A stretch of 64,000 nt of DNA from an uncultured Bacteroides sp. (GCF_902491285.1 NZ_CABUHK010000002.1:62001-126000); one strand, 5' to 3'; positions 37,340 through 47,854 are shown, counted from the first letter of the stretch. Numbers and translations are program-made. Notes: generated by a model from the sequence alone, not told the origin.

Positions 37340-38344
37340 ATGAACGAATATACAGCAAAAGATTTCAAAAAGGGACAACCTCGCTGGTGTCCGGGTTGCG
37401 GTGACCATTTTTTCTTGGCTTCGCTGCACAAAGCGATGGCTGAATTGGGAGTGGCTCCTCATGATACTGCCGTTATTTCGGGTATCGGATGTTCCAGCCG
37501 TCTGCCTTATTACATGAATACATATGCCATGCAGACTGTGCACGGTCGTGCGGCTGCTATTTCTACAGGCTGCAAGGTGGCTAATCCGAAGATTACTGTC
37601 TGGCAGATTTCAGGGGATGGTGATGGGCTGGCTATTGGTGGAAATCATTTTATACACGCCGTTCGTCGTAATATCGACTTGAATATGATTTTGTTGAACA
37701 ACCGTATATATGGTTTGACCAAAGGACAGTATTCTCCGACCTCTCCCCGTGGATTTGTTAGCAAATCATCTCCTTACGGCACTGTGGAAGATCCGTTTCA
37801 TCCGGCTGAATTATGTTTTGGTGCGCGTGGGCGTTTCTTTGCCCGTGCGGTAGCTACGGATGGTCCTGGTACAGTGGAGATTCTGAAAGCTGCTGCCAAT
37901 CATAAAGGTGCGGCTGTATGTGAAATTCTTCAGAACTGCGTCATTTTTAATGATGGAACACACGAATCAGTATATACGAAAGAAGGTCGTTCAAAGAATG
38001 CCATTTATTTGGAACACGGTAAACCGATGTTGTTTGGGGTAGATAAAGAATACGGGCTGATGCAGGAAGGTTTCGGGCTGAAAGTGGTAAAGATTGGCGA
38101 GAATGGTGTGACGGAAAAAGACATTTTAGTGCACGATGCTCATTGTCTGGATAATACTTTGCAGTTGAAACTGGCATTGATGGAAGGACCGGATTTTCCG
38201 GTTGCATTAGGTGTGATCCGTGATGTGGAAGCGCCTACTTATGATGACGCCGTTAATGCACAGATTGAAGAAGTGGCCGCAAAGAAAAAATATCATAATT
38301 TCCAGGAATTACTGATGACAAATGATATTTGGGAAGTGAAATAA
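37340..38344 (+). CDS. korB: 2-oxoacid:ferredoxin oxidoreductase, beta subunit
   Basis: The thiamine-pyrophosphate-binding subunit, 334 aa. RWCPGCGDHFFL carries cluster-binding cysteines, and SGIGCSSRLPYY and the GDGDGLAIGGNHFIHAVRRN stretch followed by LLNNRIYGLTKGQ form the TPP and magnesium site. The last gene of the two-gene operon; no separate 4Fe-4S delta subunit is adjacent here. A long hairpin shared with upp follows. Confidence 0.92.
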   Translation: MNEYTAKDFKKGQPRWCPGCGDHFFLASLHKAMAELGVAPHDTAVISGIGCSSRLPYYMNTYAMQTVHGRAAAISTGCKVANPKITVWQISGDGDGLAIGGNHFIHAVRRNIDLNMILLNNRIYGLTKGQYSPTSPRGFVSKSSPYGTVEDPFHPAELCFGARGRFFARAVATDGPGTVEILKAAANHKGAAVCEILQNCVIFNDGTHESVYTKEGRSKNAIYLEHGKPMLFGVDKEYGLMQEGFGLKVVKIGENGVTEKDILVHDAHCLDNTLQLKLALMEGPDFPVALGVIRDVEAPTYDDAVNAQIEEVAAKKKYHNFQELLMTNDIWEVK

Positions 38345-38391
38345 TATTTTTCATCTTCCCTGTAGGAACCGGATCTACAGAGTTGTTCTAA

Positions 38392-38448
38392 AAATTAAAT
38401 GGTTAGTAATAGGCAGTGAATAATTGCCGGTTACTAACCATTTAATTT
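38392..38448. terminator. Bidirectional terminator between korB and upp
   Basis: An 18-bp perfect stem (38392-38409 and 38431-38448) encloses a second small stem (GGCA/TGCC). It lies between convergent genes. Confidence 0.85.
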
Positions 38449-38501
38449 AGAATTTTAGTGTGTAAGAGAACACACCTGAAACTGTCCTTATAGTTTGAGC
38501 T

Positions 38502-39161
38502 TTAGAGTTTCTCGCCGAATGATAAATCACCGGCATCCCCTAACCCCGGAACAATGTATTTGTGCTCGTCCAAGACAGGGTCTATGGCGGCACACCATAA
38601 TGTGACATCATCGCCGGGAAAAAGTTCTGCCATATGCGCTACCCCTTGTTGGCTGGCAATGACACAGGCCATCTGCAATTTAGCTGGTTTGCCTTTGGTA
38701 AGGAACGCTTTCCAGGCAAGTTCCATGCTTTCACCGGTGGCAAGCATGGGATCAACGAGAAGCAAGGTTCTGTCATTCAATGAAGGAGCGGCGATGTATT
38801 CAATGTGTACATCTACAATACGGTGTTCATCATCTTTGTAAAAACGGAATGCGGAAACGAAAGCGTTGTCGGCATGGTCGAACATGTTCAGAAAACCGGT
38901 GTGCAGCGGCAGTCCGGCACGGAATACCGTTGCGATCACTATTTTGTCATCGTGTGTGCTGGCCGTGGCAGTTCCCAAGGGTGTCTGTACTTGCTTTACG
39001 GAATAGGTTAGTGCTTTACTCATCTCGTATGCCATGATTTCTCCTATTCTTTCAATATTTCTGCGGAAACGCATACGATCATTTTGAACATGTACATCGC
39101 GCAATTCCGCTACATATTGGTTTAGGAGAGAATTGCCTTCACTGAGATTGATGATTTTCAT
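38502..39161 (-). CDS. upp: Uracil phosphoribosyltransferase
   Basis: A pyrimidine salvage enzyme making UMP from uracil and PRPP. It is 219 aa. The PRPP-binding loop LLLVDPMLATGESM and the C-terminal uracil-binding segment YIVPGLGDAGDLSFG are intact, and VFRAGLPLHTGFL matches the flexible-loop region. It is monocistronic and converges on korAB. Confidence 0.93.
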   Translation of the reverse strand: MKIINLSEGNSLLNQYVAELRDVHVQNDRMRFRRNIERIGEIMAYEMSKALTYSVKQVQTPLGTATASTHDDKIVIATVFRAGLPLHTGFLNMFDHADNAFVSAFRFYKDDEHRIVDVHIEYIAAPSLNDRTLLLVDPMLATGESMELAWKAFLTKGKPAKLQMACVIASQQGVAHMAELFPGDDVTLWCAAIDPVLDEHKYIVPGLGDAGDLSFGEKL

Positions 39162-39317
39162 ATCTATGCTTTTGTTATATTGTTGACTTTGACCTGCAAA
39201 GAAACAAATAATTTCTAGATTTGTAAAGTACGAATTGCATTTTTGTTACACAAATATAAATATTTGATTATTACGGAAATTTTTCTCTAATAACTTCTTT
39301 TTTTTAAAATAAAGCAC

Positions 39318-39325
39318 TAATTTTG
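39318..39325 (+). promoter_or_regulatory. Candidate -7 box of pckA
   Basis: TAATTTTG, giving an untranslated leader of about 90 nt before the pckA ATG at 39422. Confidence 0.5.
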
Positions 39326-39421
39326 TAGCGCCTTAGACAAGGGGGTGTTGAAAAACATCTTCTTTCAGAAAATAAAGAGTAAAAATAACATTATACAATA
39401 ACCAAATTAAATCATTAAAAA

Positions 39422-41029
39422 ATGGCAAATTTAGATTTAAGCAAGTACGGTATTACCGACGTGAAGGAAGTTCTCCACAATCCTTCTTATGATGTGCTTT
39501 TCGCTGAAGAAACTAAACCGGGATTGGAAGGTTTCGAAAAAGGACAGGTTACTGAACTGGGTGCTGTAAACGTAATGACTGGTGTTTACACAGGTCGTTC
39601 TCCTAAAGATAAATTCTTCGTTAAGAATGAAGCTTCTGAAAATTCAGTATGGTGGACTTCTGACGAATATAAAAACGATAACAAACCTTGTACTGAAGAA
39701 GCTTGGGCTGACTTGAAGTCTAAAGCTGTAAAACAATTGAGCGGCAAGCGTTTGTTCGTTGTTGATACATTCTGCGGTGCTAATGCTGCAACTCGTATGA
39801 AAGTACGTTTCATCATGGAAGTAGCTTGGCAGGCTCATTTCGTAACTAACATGTTCATCCGCCCGACTGCTGAAGAACTGGAAGCTTACGGAGAACCTGA
39901 TTTTGTATGTTTCAATGCATCTAAAGCAAAAGTTGACAACTATAAAGAACTGGGCTTGAACTCTGAAACAGCTACTGTTTTCAACTTGAAGACTAAAGAA
40001 CAAGTTATCCTGAACACTTGGTACGGTGGTGAAATGAAGAAAGGTATGTTCTCTATCATGAACTACATGAACCCGCTTCGTGGTATCGCTTCTATGCACT
40101 GCTCTGCTAACACGGATATGGAAGGAACTAGCTCTGCTATCTTCTTCGGTCTGTCAGGTACAGGTAAGACTACTTTGTCTACTGACCCGAAACGTAAGTT
40201 GATCGGTGACGACGAACACGGATGGGATGACGAAGGTGTATTCAACTACGAAGGTGGTTGCTATGCTAAGGTTATCAACCTGGATAAAGACAGCGAACCG
40301 GATATCTACAACGCCATCAAACGCGATGCTTTGCTTGAAAACGTAACTGTTGACGCTAACGGTAAGATTGACTTCACTGACAAGAGCGTAACAGAAAACA
40401 CTCGTGTTTCTTATCCTATCTACCACATCGAAAACATCGTTAAGCCTGTTTCTAAAGGTCCTCACGCTAAACAAGTTATCTTCTTGTCCGCTGACGCATT
40501 CGGTGTATTGCCTCCGGTATCTATCCTGAACCCGGAACAAGCTCAGTACTACTTCCTGTCTGGATTTACAGCTAAATTGGCTGGTACAGAACGTGGTATC
40601 ACTGAACCGACTCCGACATTCTCTGCTTGCTTCGGTGCTGCTTTCTTGTCATTGCATCCTACTAAGTATGCTGAAGAATTGGTTAAGAAGATGGAAAAGA
40701 CTGGTGCTAAAGCATATTTGGTTAACACTGGTTGGAACGGTACTGGTAAACGTATCTCTATCCGCGATACTCGTGGTATCATCGATGCTATTTTGGATGG
40801 CTCTATTGATAAGGCTCCTACTAAGGTTATTCCTTACTTCGATTTCGTTGTTCCTACAGAATTGCCGGGTGTTGATCCGAAGATCCTTGATCCTCGTGAC
40901 ACTTACGCTGACGCTGCTCAGTGGGATGAAAAAGCAAAAGACTTGGCTGGTCGTTTCATCAAGAACTTCGCTAAGTTCACTGGTAACGAAGCAGGTAAGA
41001 AATTGGTTGCTGCCGGTCCGAAATTGTAA
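39422..41029 (+). CDS. pckA: Phosphoenolpyruvate carboxykinase (ATP)
   Basis: In gut Bacteroides this enzyme mainly fixes CO2 onto PEP to form oxaloacetate and ATP on the way to succinate. It is 535 aa, the family length. The P-loop GLSGTGKTT occupies residues 243-251, followed by the metal-binding [31 protein letters not shown] near 58-70 is the substrate region. Codon choice is strongly biased (for example CGT, GGT, AAC and CTG), unlike the neighbours, consistent with very high expression. A strong terminator follows. Confidence 0.96.
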   Translation: MANLDLSKYGITDVKEVLHNPSYDVLFAEETKPGLEGFEKGQVTELGAVNVMTGVYTGRSPKDKFFVKNEASENSVWWTSDEYKNDNKPCTEEAWADLKSKAVKQLSGKRLFVVDTFCGANAATRMKVRFIMEVAWQAHFVTNMFIRPTAEELEAYGEPDFVCFNASKAKVDNYKELGLNSETATVFNLKTKEQVILNTWYGGEMKKGMFSIMNYMNPLRGIASMHCSANTDMEGTSSAIFFGLSGTGKTTLSTDPKRKLIGDDEHGWDDEGVFNYEGGCYAKVINLDKDSEPDIYNAIKRDALLENVTVDANGKIDFTDKSVTENTRVSYPIYHIENIVKPVSKGPHAKQVIFLSADAFGVLPPVSILNPEQAQYYFLSGFTAKLAGTERGITEPTPTFSACFGAAFLSLHPTKYAEELVKKMEKTGAKAYLVNTGWNGTGKRISIRDTRGIIDAILDGSIDKAPTKVIPYFDFVVPTELPGVDPKILDPRDTYADAAQWDEKAKDLAGRFIKNFAKFTGNEAGKKLVAAGPKL

Positions 41030-41057
41030 TCTGAATTTTACAGATTTAACATATAAA

Positions 41058-41088
41058 AAGTGGTTCCTATCGGGAACCACTTTTTTTT
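41058..41088 (+). terminator. Terminator of pckA
   Basis: AAGTGGTTCC (41058-41067) and GGAACCACTT (41073-41082) pair perfectly and run into eight T. Confidence 0.92.
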
Positions 41089-41134
41089 ATGCTTGAAAAT
41101 GCCTAGATTTGTTGCAAACCAAATATGATAGCAA

Positions 41135-41785
41135 ATGAAATTATTTAGATTAATGTTAGTTGGTGCAGGTATGTTCGTATTATGCAGCTGTACATCGCAA
41201 GGTTCTCAACAGAAGGAAGTTGTTACGGATAGTGTTTCCGTGAGTCAGGTAGACCCTGTAATAGAAACTATTATGAGCCGCCGTAGTATACGGAAGTATA
41301 AGCCCGAGGCTGTGGAACGTGAAAAAATGCAGACTATAGTGGAATGTGGAATCAATGCACCTAATGGAATGAATAAACAGTCATGGGAGGTTCGTGTAGT
41401 AGATAATCCGGAATTTATCAATGGTTTGACTGAAATTTTCAAAAAAGAAAATCCCAAAGCGGCAGAACGTCCGGGATTTCAGAATATGTTCAATAATGCT
41501 CCTACAGTAGTGTTTATTGCTAACGATCCTGCATATGATATGTCACAGATAGATTGTGGTCTGTTGGGTGAGAATATGATTTTGTCTGCTTGGTCAATGG
41601 GAATAGGTTCCTGCTGTTTGGGAGGGCCTGTGCGTTTCATGAAATCACCTGCAGCTGCCGAATATATGAAACAGTTGGGATTCAGTGAAGGGTATGAGTT
41701 GCTTTATGCGATTGCTTTCGGTTATCCCGATGAAATGCCGGCTGCTAAACCTAGAGAAGTTAGTAAAGTAAAGTTTGTAGATTAA
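41135..41785 (+). CDS. Nitroreductase family lipoprotein
   Basis: An FMN-dependent NAD(P)H oxidoreductase fold, 216 aa. The first residues form a lipoprotein signal ending VLCSC (Cys19), so it should be anchored outside the cytoplasm, which is unusual for this family though repeated in Bacteroides. IMSRRSIRKYKPEAV and GINAPNGMNKQSWEV bind FMN, and SAWSMGIGSCCLGGP is the family central motif. Where reduced cofactor would come from outside the cytoplasm is unclear. It is a single gene with a terminator shared with typA. Confidence 0.88.
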   Translation: MKLFRLMLVGAGMFVLCSCTSQGSQQKEVVTDSVSVSQVDPVIETIMSRRSIRKYKPEAVEREKMQTIVECGINAPNGMNKQSWEVRVVDNPEFINGLTEIFKKENPKAAERPGFQNMFNNAPTVVFIANDPAYDMSQIDCGLLGENMILSAWSMGIGSCCLGGPVRFMKSPAAAEYMKQLGFSEGYELLYAIAFGYPDEMPAAKPREVSKVKFVD

Positions 41786-41789
41786 ATAT

Positions 41790-41827
41790 AAAAAATCCCG
41801 AAGGTAATATGGTCTCCGGGATTTTTT
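41790..41827. terminator. Bidirectional terminator between the nitroreductase gene and typA
   Basis: AAAAAATCCCG and CGGGATTTTTT are perfect 11-bp arms between convergent genes, with T-runs on both strands. Confidence 0.9.
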
Positions 41828-41845
41828 ATATTAAAGGTAGATTGA

Positions 41846-43648
41846 TTAGCTTTTGTTAGCTCTCTTACGTTCTGTTTCGTCAAGAATCACTTTACGCATA
41901 CGCATACTCTTTGGAGTAACTTCTACATATTCATCTTCCTTAATGTATTCCAATGCTTCTTCCAACGAAAATACTACCGGAGGAATGATGCGTGCCTTGT
42001 CATCAGAACCTGATGCGCGCATATTGGTAAGCTTCTTCGATTTAGTTACATTGATAACCAAGTCGTTTTCATGAACATGTTCACCTACTACTTGGCCGGC
42101 ATATACTTCGTCTTGCGGATAAATGAAAAATTTGCCACGATCCTGTAATTTGTCAATAGCGTATGCAAAAGCTGTTCCGCTTTCCATAGCAATCATAGAA
42201 CCGTTGCTGCGACGTTCTATCTCGCCCTTGTATGGTTGGTAGCATTTAAAACGGTGAGCCATGATCGCTTCTCCGGCCGATGCTGTCAGTACATTGGTAC
42301 GAAGACCGATAATACCGCGCGAAGGCATATCAAACTCAATGTTTACACGGTCACCCTGTGTTTCCATAGAAACTAAATCACCTTTACGGCGGGTTACCAT
42401 ATCGATCATTTTACTGGAATATTCTTCGGGTACGCTGATCGTTAATTCTTCGATAGGTTCGCATTTTACTCCGTCTATTTCTTTGAAGATAACCTGAGGC
42501 TGGCCCACTTGTAATTCGTATCCTTCGCGGCGCATGGTTTCAATCAGGACAGAAAGATGAAGCACACCACGTCCTGAAACAATCCATTTACCGTCCTCCA
42601 GTTCGCTTTTGCGTACACGCAATGCCAGGTTCTTATCCAATTCTTTGGTCAAGCGGTCTTGGATGTGGCGTGAAGTCACAAACTTACCTTCTTTGCCGAA
42701 GAAAGGAGAATCGTTGATAGTGAATAACATACTCATGGTCGGTTCGTCAATGGCGATGGGGGGCAATGGTTCCGGATTTTCGAAATCGCAGATAGTATCA
42801 CCAATTTCGAAGCCTTCTACACCTACTACAGCACAGATGTCTCCCGATGAAACGGCATTTGTCTTTTTACGTCCTAAGCCTTCAAAAGTATGTAGCTCTT
42901 TGATTTTAGACTTTATCAGACTACCATCACGCTTTGCTAGTGTAATATTCATACCTTCTTTCAGCGTACCACGATGTACACGTCCTACAGCAATACGACC
43001 TGTATATGCTGAATAGTCTAAAGAGGTGATTAACATTTGAGGAGTTCCCTCCAACTGCTTCGGTGCCGGAATATGCTCAATAATAGCGTCCAACAACGGA
43101 ACCAGGTTTTCTGTCGGGGTCTTCCAATCAGTACTCATCCAATTATTTTTGGCAGAACCATAGATAACGGGGAAATCCAACTGATCTTCTGTAGCATTCA
43201 GGCTGAACATCAAGTCGAATACCATTTCGTATACTTCTTCCGGACGGCAGTTGGGTTTATCCACCTTGTTCACTACAACTACAGGTTTCAATCCGATCTG
43301 TAATGCCTTTTGCAATACGAAGCGTGTCTGCGGCATCGGGCCTTCGAATGCGTCTACCAATAAGATACATCCATCAGCCATATTGAGTACACGTTCTACT
43401 TCGCCACCGAAGTCGGCGTGTCCCGGAGTATCAATAATATTGATTTTTGTTCCTTTGTAGTTAATTGAAACGTTCTTTGAAAGGATAGTTATCCCTCTTT
43501 CGCGTTCCAAGTCATTATTATCCAATACCAGTTCACCATTTGTCTGGTCGTTGCGGAACAAATGTCCCGCCAGCATCATCTTGTCCACCAAAGTCGTTTT
43601 TCCGTGGTCTACGTGGGCGATGATCGCAATGTTTCTAATGTCTTGCAT
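41846..43648 (-). CDS. typA: Ribosome-associated GTPase TypA/BipA
   Basis: A 600-aa translational GTPase that helps 50S assembly and stress adaptation. The G1 motif AHVDHGKTT is at residues 11-19; RERGITI, DTPGHADFGGEVERVL and VVNKVDKP are G2 to G4. The elongation-factor-G-like domains and the TypA-specific C-terminal domain (GQVVGEHVHENDLVINVTKSKKLTN by pattern) are complete. A TACCTTTG -7 box sits at 43678-43671, in the 66-bp gap after the HTCS gene. Confidence 0.96.
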   Translation of the reverse strand: MQDIRNIAIIAHVDHGKTTLVDKMMLAGHLFRNDQTNGELVLDNNDLERERGITILSKNVSINYKGTKINIIDTPGHADFGGEVERVLNMADGCILLVDAFEGPMPQTRFVLQKALQIGLKPVVVVNKVDKPNCRPEEVYEMVFDLMFSLNATEDQLDFPVIYGSAKNNWMSTDWKTPTENLVPLLDAIIEHIPAPKQLEGTPQMLITSLDYSAYTGRIAVGRVHRGTLKEGMNITLAKRDGSLIKSKIKELHTFEGLGRKKTNAVSSGDICAVVGVEGFEIGDTICDFENPEPLPPIAIDEPTMSMLFTINDSPFFGKEGKFVTSRHIQDRLTKELDKNLALRVRKSELEDGKWIVSGRGVLHLSVLIETMRREGYELQVGQPQVIFKEIDGVKCEPIEELTISVPEEYSSKMIDMVTRRKGDLVSMETQGDRVNIEFDMPSRGIIGLRTNVLTASAGEAIMAHRFKCYQPYKGEIERRSNGSMIAMESGTAFAYAIDKLQDRGKFFIYPQDEVYAGQVVGEHVHENDLVINVTKSKKLTNMRASGSDDKARIIPPVVFSLEEALEYIKEDEYVEVTPKSMRMRKVILDETERKRANKS

Positions 43649-43670
43649 ACTATACCTATATATTTGGCTG

Positions 43671-43678
43671 CAAAGGTA
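43671..43678 (-). promoter_or_regulatory. Candidate -7 box of typA
   Basis: Minus-strand TACCTTTG, 22 bp before the typA ATG. Confidence 0.55.
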
Positions 43679-43714
43679 CGATTTTTAATTCAAAAAATAT
43701 TTGGCTGTTAACGA

Positions 43715-46700
43715 TTATTTTTTATCTTCCGTATCTTCTTTACTATTAAATGTAGAGGGAGTGGTGCCATAGAAATCGACAAAATGCTTTCTGAAGGTGG
43801 GGATGTCATTATAACCAACCATTTCGGCTACCTCCTGAACATTGTATTTGCGGCTTCTCAGTAATTCGGCAGAACGTTTTAACCGGACTCCTCTTACTAA
43901 TTCTATGATAGTGAAATTAGTGAGTTGTTTTACTTTTCTGTAAAGGGTAGGTTGACTCATGTTCAGCATTTCGGCCAGTTTTTTCACATTGAATTCCGGG
44001 TTTTGCAGGTTCTCATTTACAATATTCAGAATTTGTGTGATGAACGGGTCTTCTATGATGATTGTTTCCGTATTCTCTTCTTGCGAGCCGTTGACGGTGA
44101 TGGAAGGCATTAGTAGTTTGGTATAAATCCGTTTCAGTTCAGTCCGGCTTTTTATTAAACGTTTTACTTTAGTGCGGAGAATCTCCGGATTGAACGGCTT
44201 CAGAATATAGTCATCAGCTCCTAATTCTATTCCTTTCACTATATTTTCATCATCTGTCAAAGCTGTCAGCAGAATAATAGGGATATGGCAAGTTTTTAGA
44301 TCTTCTTTCAGGATACGGCAACATTCAAAACCGTTCATGACAGGCATCATGACATCCGTTATTACAAGATCCGGTATTTCTTTACGTGCCATTCTTACTC
44401 CTTCTTCCCCATTTTCCGCCATAATAATATTATAGGTGGCAGAAAATAATACTCTCAGATAGAGGCGGATATCTGCATGGTCCTCAACAACCAGTAGTTT
44501 GTATTTGGTTTCGGGGTTGTCAATAGGTTTGGCGGTTATACTGTTTGCTATTTCCTGTTGTCTTTTATCCTCTGCAGTAATCATTGCTTTATCTGAATCT
44601 TCCATTATTGTTTCGGGTTCGATGAAACATACGTTTTCATCATTGTTCAAATGTTGTTTACCTAGAGGGATATAAAGAACAACTCGGGTTCCTTTGTTTT
44701 TTTCTTGAGTGATTTGGATATCGCCGTGGTGGGCTAGTATTGTCGTTTTCATAATTTCAATGCCTAATTCGGGATGTAGCCGGTTGCTTGGAGGATTGTA
44801 ATTGTCCGATCCAAGGAAGATGACAGAGGACTCTTCTATCATTTCTTTCCCGTCATCCTCTATAGTAAAAAGGCAGAAATCTTTTCCGTTGATAGTACTG
44901 GTGTTTACAGTAAAGTGGATGGAACCGGAATACGAGATATGCCGGTAGGCATTGGATAATATATTGCTTAGAATAAAGATTATCTTTTTCCGGTCAATCC
45001 ATATTTCCGTATTTATTTTGTTGTCTTTGTCATAATGCAGGTTAATGGGACTGACGTTCAGTAGTTCGTGAGATGCACGGACTACAGTGTCGGCTATCAC
45101 GCTGGCAGGATAAGGGGCCACATTCAATTTAGGACTGTAACTTTCTTGCTGATGAATATTCAATAGCTGGTTACAAATGTCTTGCAGGCTGATTGAATTC
45201 CGATAGGCCATTTTTGCTTTTTGCAGGAATGATTCCGGGAAGGCCGTATTAGTAATCATTTCTTTTAACGGAGCGGTGATGAGTGATAACGGGGTGCGTA
45301 ATTCCTGTGCCAGCATATATCTGATTTGGTCACGCAATTGATGGTTTTTCTCTTCTTCTTTTCTTATTTCCGTTTCTTCTTCCAGCTTTTCTTTCAGTTT
45401 CACTTCTTTGGCCTTGTAAACTTGCCGTTTCTGTAATTTCCGGTTAAAGTACATCCATGTAAGCAAAGAAATAATGATAATAGCCAGGATGTATGCGGCG
45501 ATGGCCCATCCGGTTGCAGCCCAATATCTATTTACATTGATAGATAACCGGGTTATTTGTTTATTTTCTTCCAACGGATAAGACGAGCGTATTTCCAGTA
45601 CATATTTCCCAGGAGGGATATTGCTGAGTTTTATATGATCGTCATAATTCGTATTCCATTTTTCTTCTGTGGGTAACAGGCGATATTTCACTGTGTTGGG
45701 CGAGGTTCCGTATTTCAGATCACTTAAATAGAGAATCAGGTTGTTGTTATTGTAGTCTAAAGATAAATGTTCTATCAGGTACGCAGGTTTGTCCAGAATG
45801 ACTTGTCCGTTTATTTTTTCTCCTATTTCTACTTTATTGTAATTAATATCTATATCGGAGATATGGAATTGGCAGTTACTTGAACTTTCTTTTAAAGTGC
45901 GCGGTTCAAAATAGAGTAATCCTGTAGAGTTCGCCCATAGCAATTTCCCGTCATTCAGCCGACATACATCGTAATAACTTTCCGGTAATGCGTAGGTATA
46001 TGATGCATTGTTCTTGTTATTCAATGTGATAAAACCAGCATTGCTTCCCAGCCAGGTATTTCCGTTCTTATCATCTATCATACAGCTTATGTGTCCGTTA
46101 GGCAAGTCTTTTTGTAAGATCATGATAGAGGATATGGTTTTCTCTTTTCCGTCTATTTGGATAATTTTATCAGTGTATGAGATAAGCAATTGGTTATAGT
46201 TATTCAGATAAAGTGCCAATACTTTTCCGGGTGTCAGGTTTCTTGCCTTTTCATAACCACCGGTGAATTTTATTTGTTTTCCTTTACGGTTGGCACGGTG
46301 TATTCCTTTTTCAGTACCTAGCCACATGGTTCCATCTCCATCTTCACATATAGCGGTTATTTTTTTGAATTCTTTCGTATAAGGTTGTGCTGCTATGCAT
46401 TCGTGTGTCTGATGGTTATAGACCATTATTCCTTTTTCGGTGGCAATCCATAAATGGTTTTGTGAGTTTAGATATAGTTTCAAGATAGAAGCAGTTACAG
46501 CAGAGTCTGCTGTTTCGGGGTTTAGTTGGTGAATCACCGTTTCACCGGTAGCAGGATTTACCCAAAGGATGTTTCCTTTGTCATCGCCGAACCATAATCC
46601 TCCATTGCGATCTTTGTGCAGGCAATAATGATTATTCTTGTGACTTTTCTCCCATAAGGAAAAGTGCAGATTAGGAGAGATCTTATTTTCTGTACTTTTA

Positions 46701-47854
46701 TATATGCCATCTTTTTCGGTGACCAGCCAGATGTATCCGTCGGCATCTTGTGCTATACTATTCACATATCTTATTTCATCGTTCAACGGGATACGGTTGA
46801 TATCGTTTCCTTTGAGATTCAGTTTCAGCAATCCTCTGCCGAAAGTTCCTACCCAAAGCACATTGTTGGACTTGTCAAAATGAATGTCGGTAATTCTGTT
46901 TTTGAGGATGGGGGCATAGTAAGAATCATGTTGGGTCAGATCTACAATGTGGAATGGCGACTGGAGGTAGTTGTCCGTTTCAAATCTTATGGCTGACAGT
47001 GAACTCCATGTGGCTATAATGAATGTGGTCTTATCTATTTGGATTATATCGCGTATATCTTTTTGAATGAAGGATGACTGGCTGTTATCATTCAGTGTGC
47101 GTGATGTTTTAGTGTTTGTATTATAACAGATGATTCCTTCGGTTTGGTCACAAATCCACACATTATCATTATATATATGTATTTTTTCAATGTTGTCGGC
47201 TTTCACAATACCTAGATCGGTTCCATTTATATGCTCGCTACTTTTATCGGAAACGTTATAAAGCAAGATTTGATTCTCTGCTGTCAGTGCGCATAAAATA
47301 TCTTCGTTATTATAAAGTCCTAGGACTTTTGTTTTTATATCTATAAGCAGTTGGGCAGTCAGTCTTATTTCATCTGCATTTTTCTCCATATTTAACTCTA
47401 CTATGGCATTGGAGGTCAAGGCATATAATTTGTCTTGTAGTACACATATATCCTGTATATCTTGCAATACCTCAGGAGTAGGTGAGATAAGTGGCATATA
47501 GATTCCACGCATCTTGTCAAAACAGGCTATTTGGTTTAAATTGGCGATATGAGACCATAGCAGATTGTTTGATGTTTCATATAAATGAGTTAAGGCACGT
47601 GGCTCTTTATCAATCAGATTGTAATTATGAAAATGTATTCCGTCATAGCGGCTTAGTCCAACATCGGTTCCTAACCATAAAAAGCCGGCTTTATCCTGAT
47701 AAATTCCAGTCAATGTATTGTTGCTCAATCCGTTTTGTTTGGTAAGTAGTTGGATACCACACTGGCGGAAATAACTTTGCGCATTAGTAGTTGATAGACA
47801 AAAACTACATAATAAGGTGATTATTAAAGATTTCATCATAATAAATTGTTTCAC
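43715..47854 (-). CDS. HTCS-family regulator with a degenerate histidine kinase
   Basis: A 1379-aa protein with HTCS layout: signal peptide, Reg_prop propeller blades (FLWLGTDVGLSRYDG, NVLWVGTFGRGLLK, TMWLGTEKGIHR and others, to about 690), Y_Y_Y domain, one membrane helix near 783-806, coiled coil, kinase core, receiver domain (Asp1167 in VITDVMMP, Lys in LKPF) and C-terminal AraC domain. The kinase is abnormal. The H-box reads LAQELRTPL, with Gln850 where the phospho-accepting His belongs; the G1 box is EDDGKEM in place of DxGxG; and no GxGxGL box is found (PELGIEI). The N-box SNILSNAYRH remains. It probably cannot autophosphorylate in the usual way. No susCD genes adjoin; fimbrial genes do, so it may control them (inference). 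Confidence 0.93.
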   Translation of the reverse strand: MKQFIMMKSLIITLLCSFCLSTTNAQSYFRQCGIQLLTKQNGLSNNTLTGIYQDKAGFLWLGTDVGLSRYDGIHFHNYNLIDKEPRALTHLYETSNNLLWSHIANLNQIACFDKMRGIYMPLISPTPEVLQDIQDICVLQDKLYALTSNAIVELNMEKNADEIRLTAQLLIDIKTKVLGLYNNEDILCALTAENQILLYNVSDKSSEHINGTDLGIVKADNIEKIHIYNDNVWICDQTEGIICYNTNTKTSRTLNDNSQSSFIQKDIRDIIQIDKTTFIIATWSSLSAIRFETDNYLQSPFHIVDLTQHDSYYAPILKNRITDIHFDKSNNVLWVGTFGRGLLKLNLKGNDINRIPLNDEIRYVNSIAQDADGYIWLVTEKDGIYKSTENKISPNLHFSLWEKSHKNNHYCLHKDRNGGLWFGDDKGNILWVNPATGETVIHQLNPETADSAVTASILKLYLNSQNHLWIATEKGIMVYNHQTHECIAAQPYTKEFKKITAICEDGDGTMWLGTEKGIHRANRKGKQIKFTGGYEKARNLTPGKVLALYLNNYNQLLISYTDKIIQIDGKEKTISSIMILQKDLPNGHISCMIDDKNGNTWLGSNAGFITLNNKNNASYTYALPESYYDVCRLNDGKLLWANSTGLLYFEPRTLKESSSNCQFHISDIDINYNKVEIGEKINGQVILDKPAYLIEHLSLDYNNNNLILYLSDLKYGTSPNTVKYRLLPTEEKWNTNYDDHIKLSNIPPGKYVLEIRSSYPLEENKQITRLSINVNRYWAATGWAIAAYILAIIIISLLTWMYFNRKLQKRQVYKAKEVKLKEKLEEETEIRKEEEKNHQLRDQIRYMLAQELRTPLSLITAPLKEMITNTAFPESFLQKAKMAYRNSISLQDICNQLLNIHQQESYSPKLNVAPYPASVIADTVVRASHELLNVSPINLHYDKDNKINTEIWIDRKKIIFILSNILSNAYRHISYSGSIHFTVNTSTINGKDFCLFTIEDDGKEMIEESSVIFLGSDNYNPPSNRLHPELGIEIMKTTILAHHGDIQITQEKNKGTRVVLYIPLGKQHLNNDENVCFIEPETIMEDSDKAMITAEDKRQQEIANSITAKPIDNPETKYKLLVVEDHADIRLYLRVLFSATYNIIMAENGEEGVRMARKEIPDLVITDVMMPVMNGFECCRILKEDLKTCHIPIILLTALTDDENIVKGIELGADDYILKPFNPEILRTKVKRLIKSRTELKRIYTKLLMPSITVNGSQEENTETIIIEDPFITQILNIVNENLQNPEFNVKKLAEMLNMSQPTLYRKVKQLTNFTIIELVRGVRLKRSAELLRSRKYNVQEVAEMVGYNDIPTFRKHFVDFYGTTPSTFNSKEDTEDKK

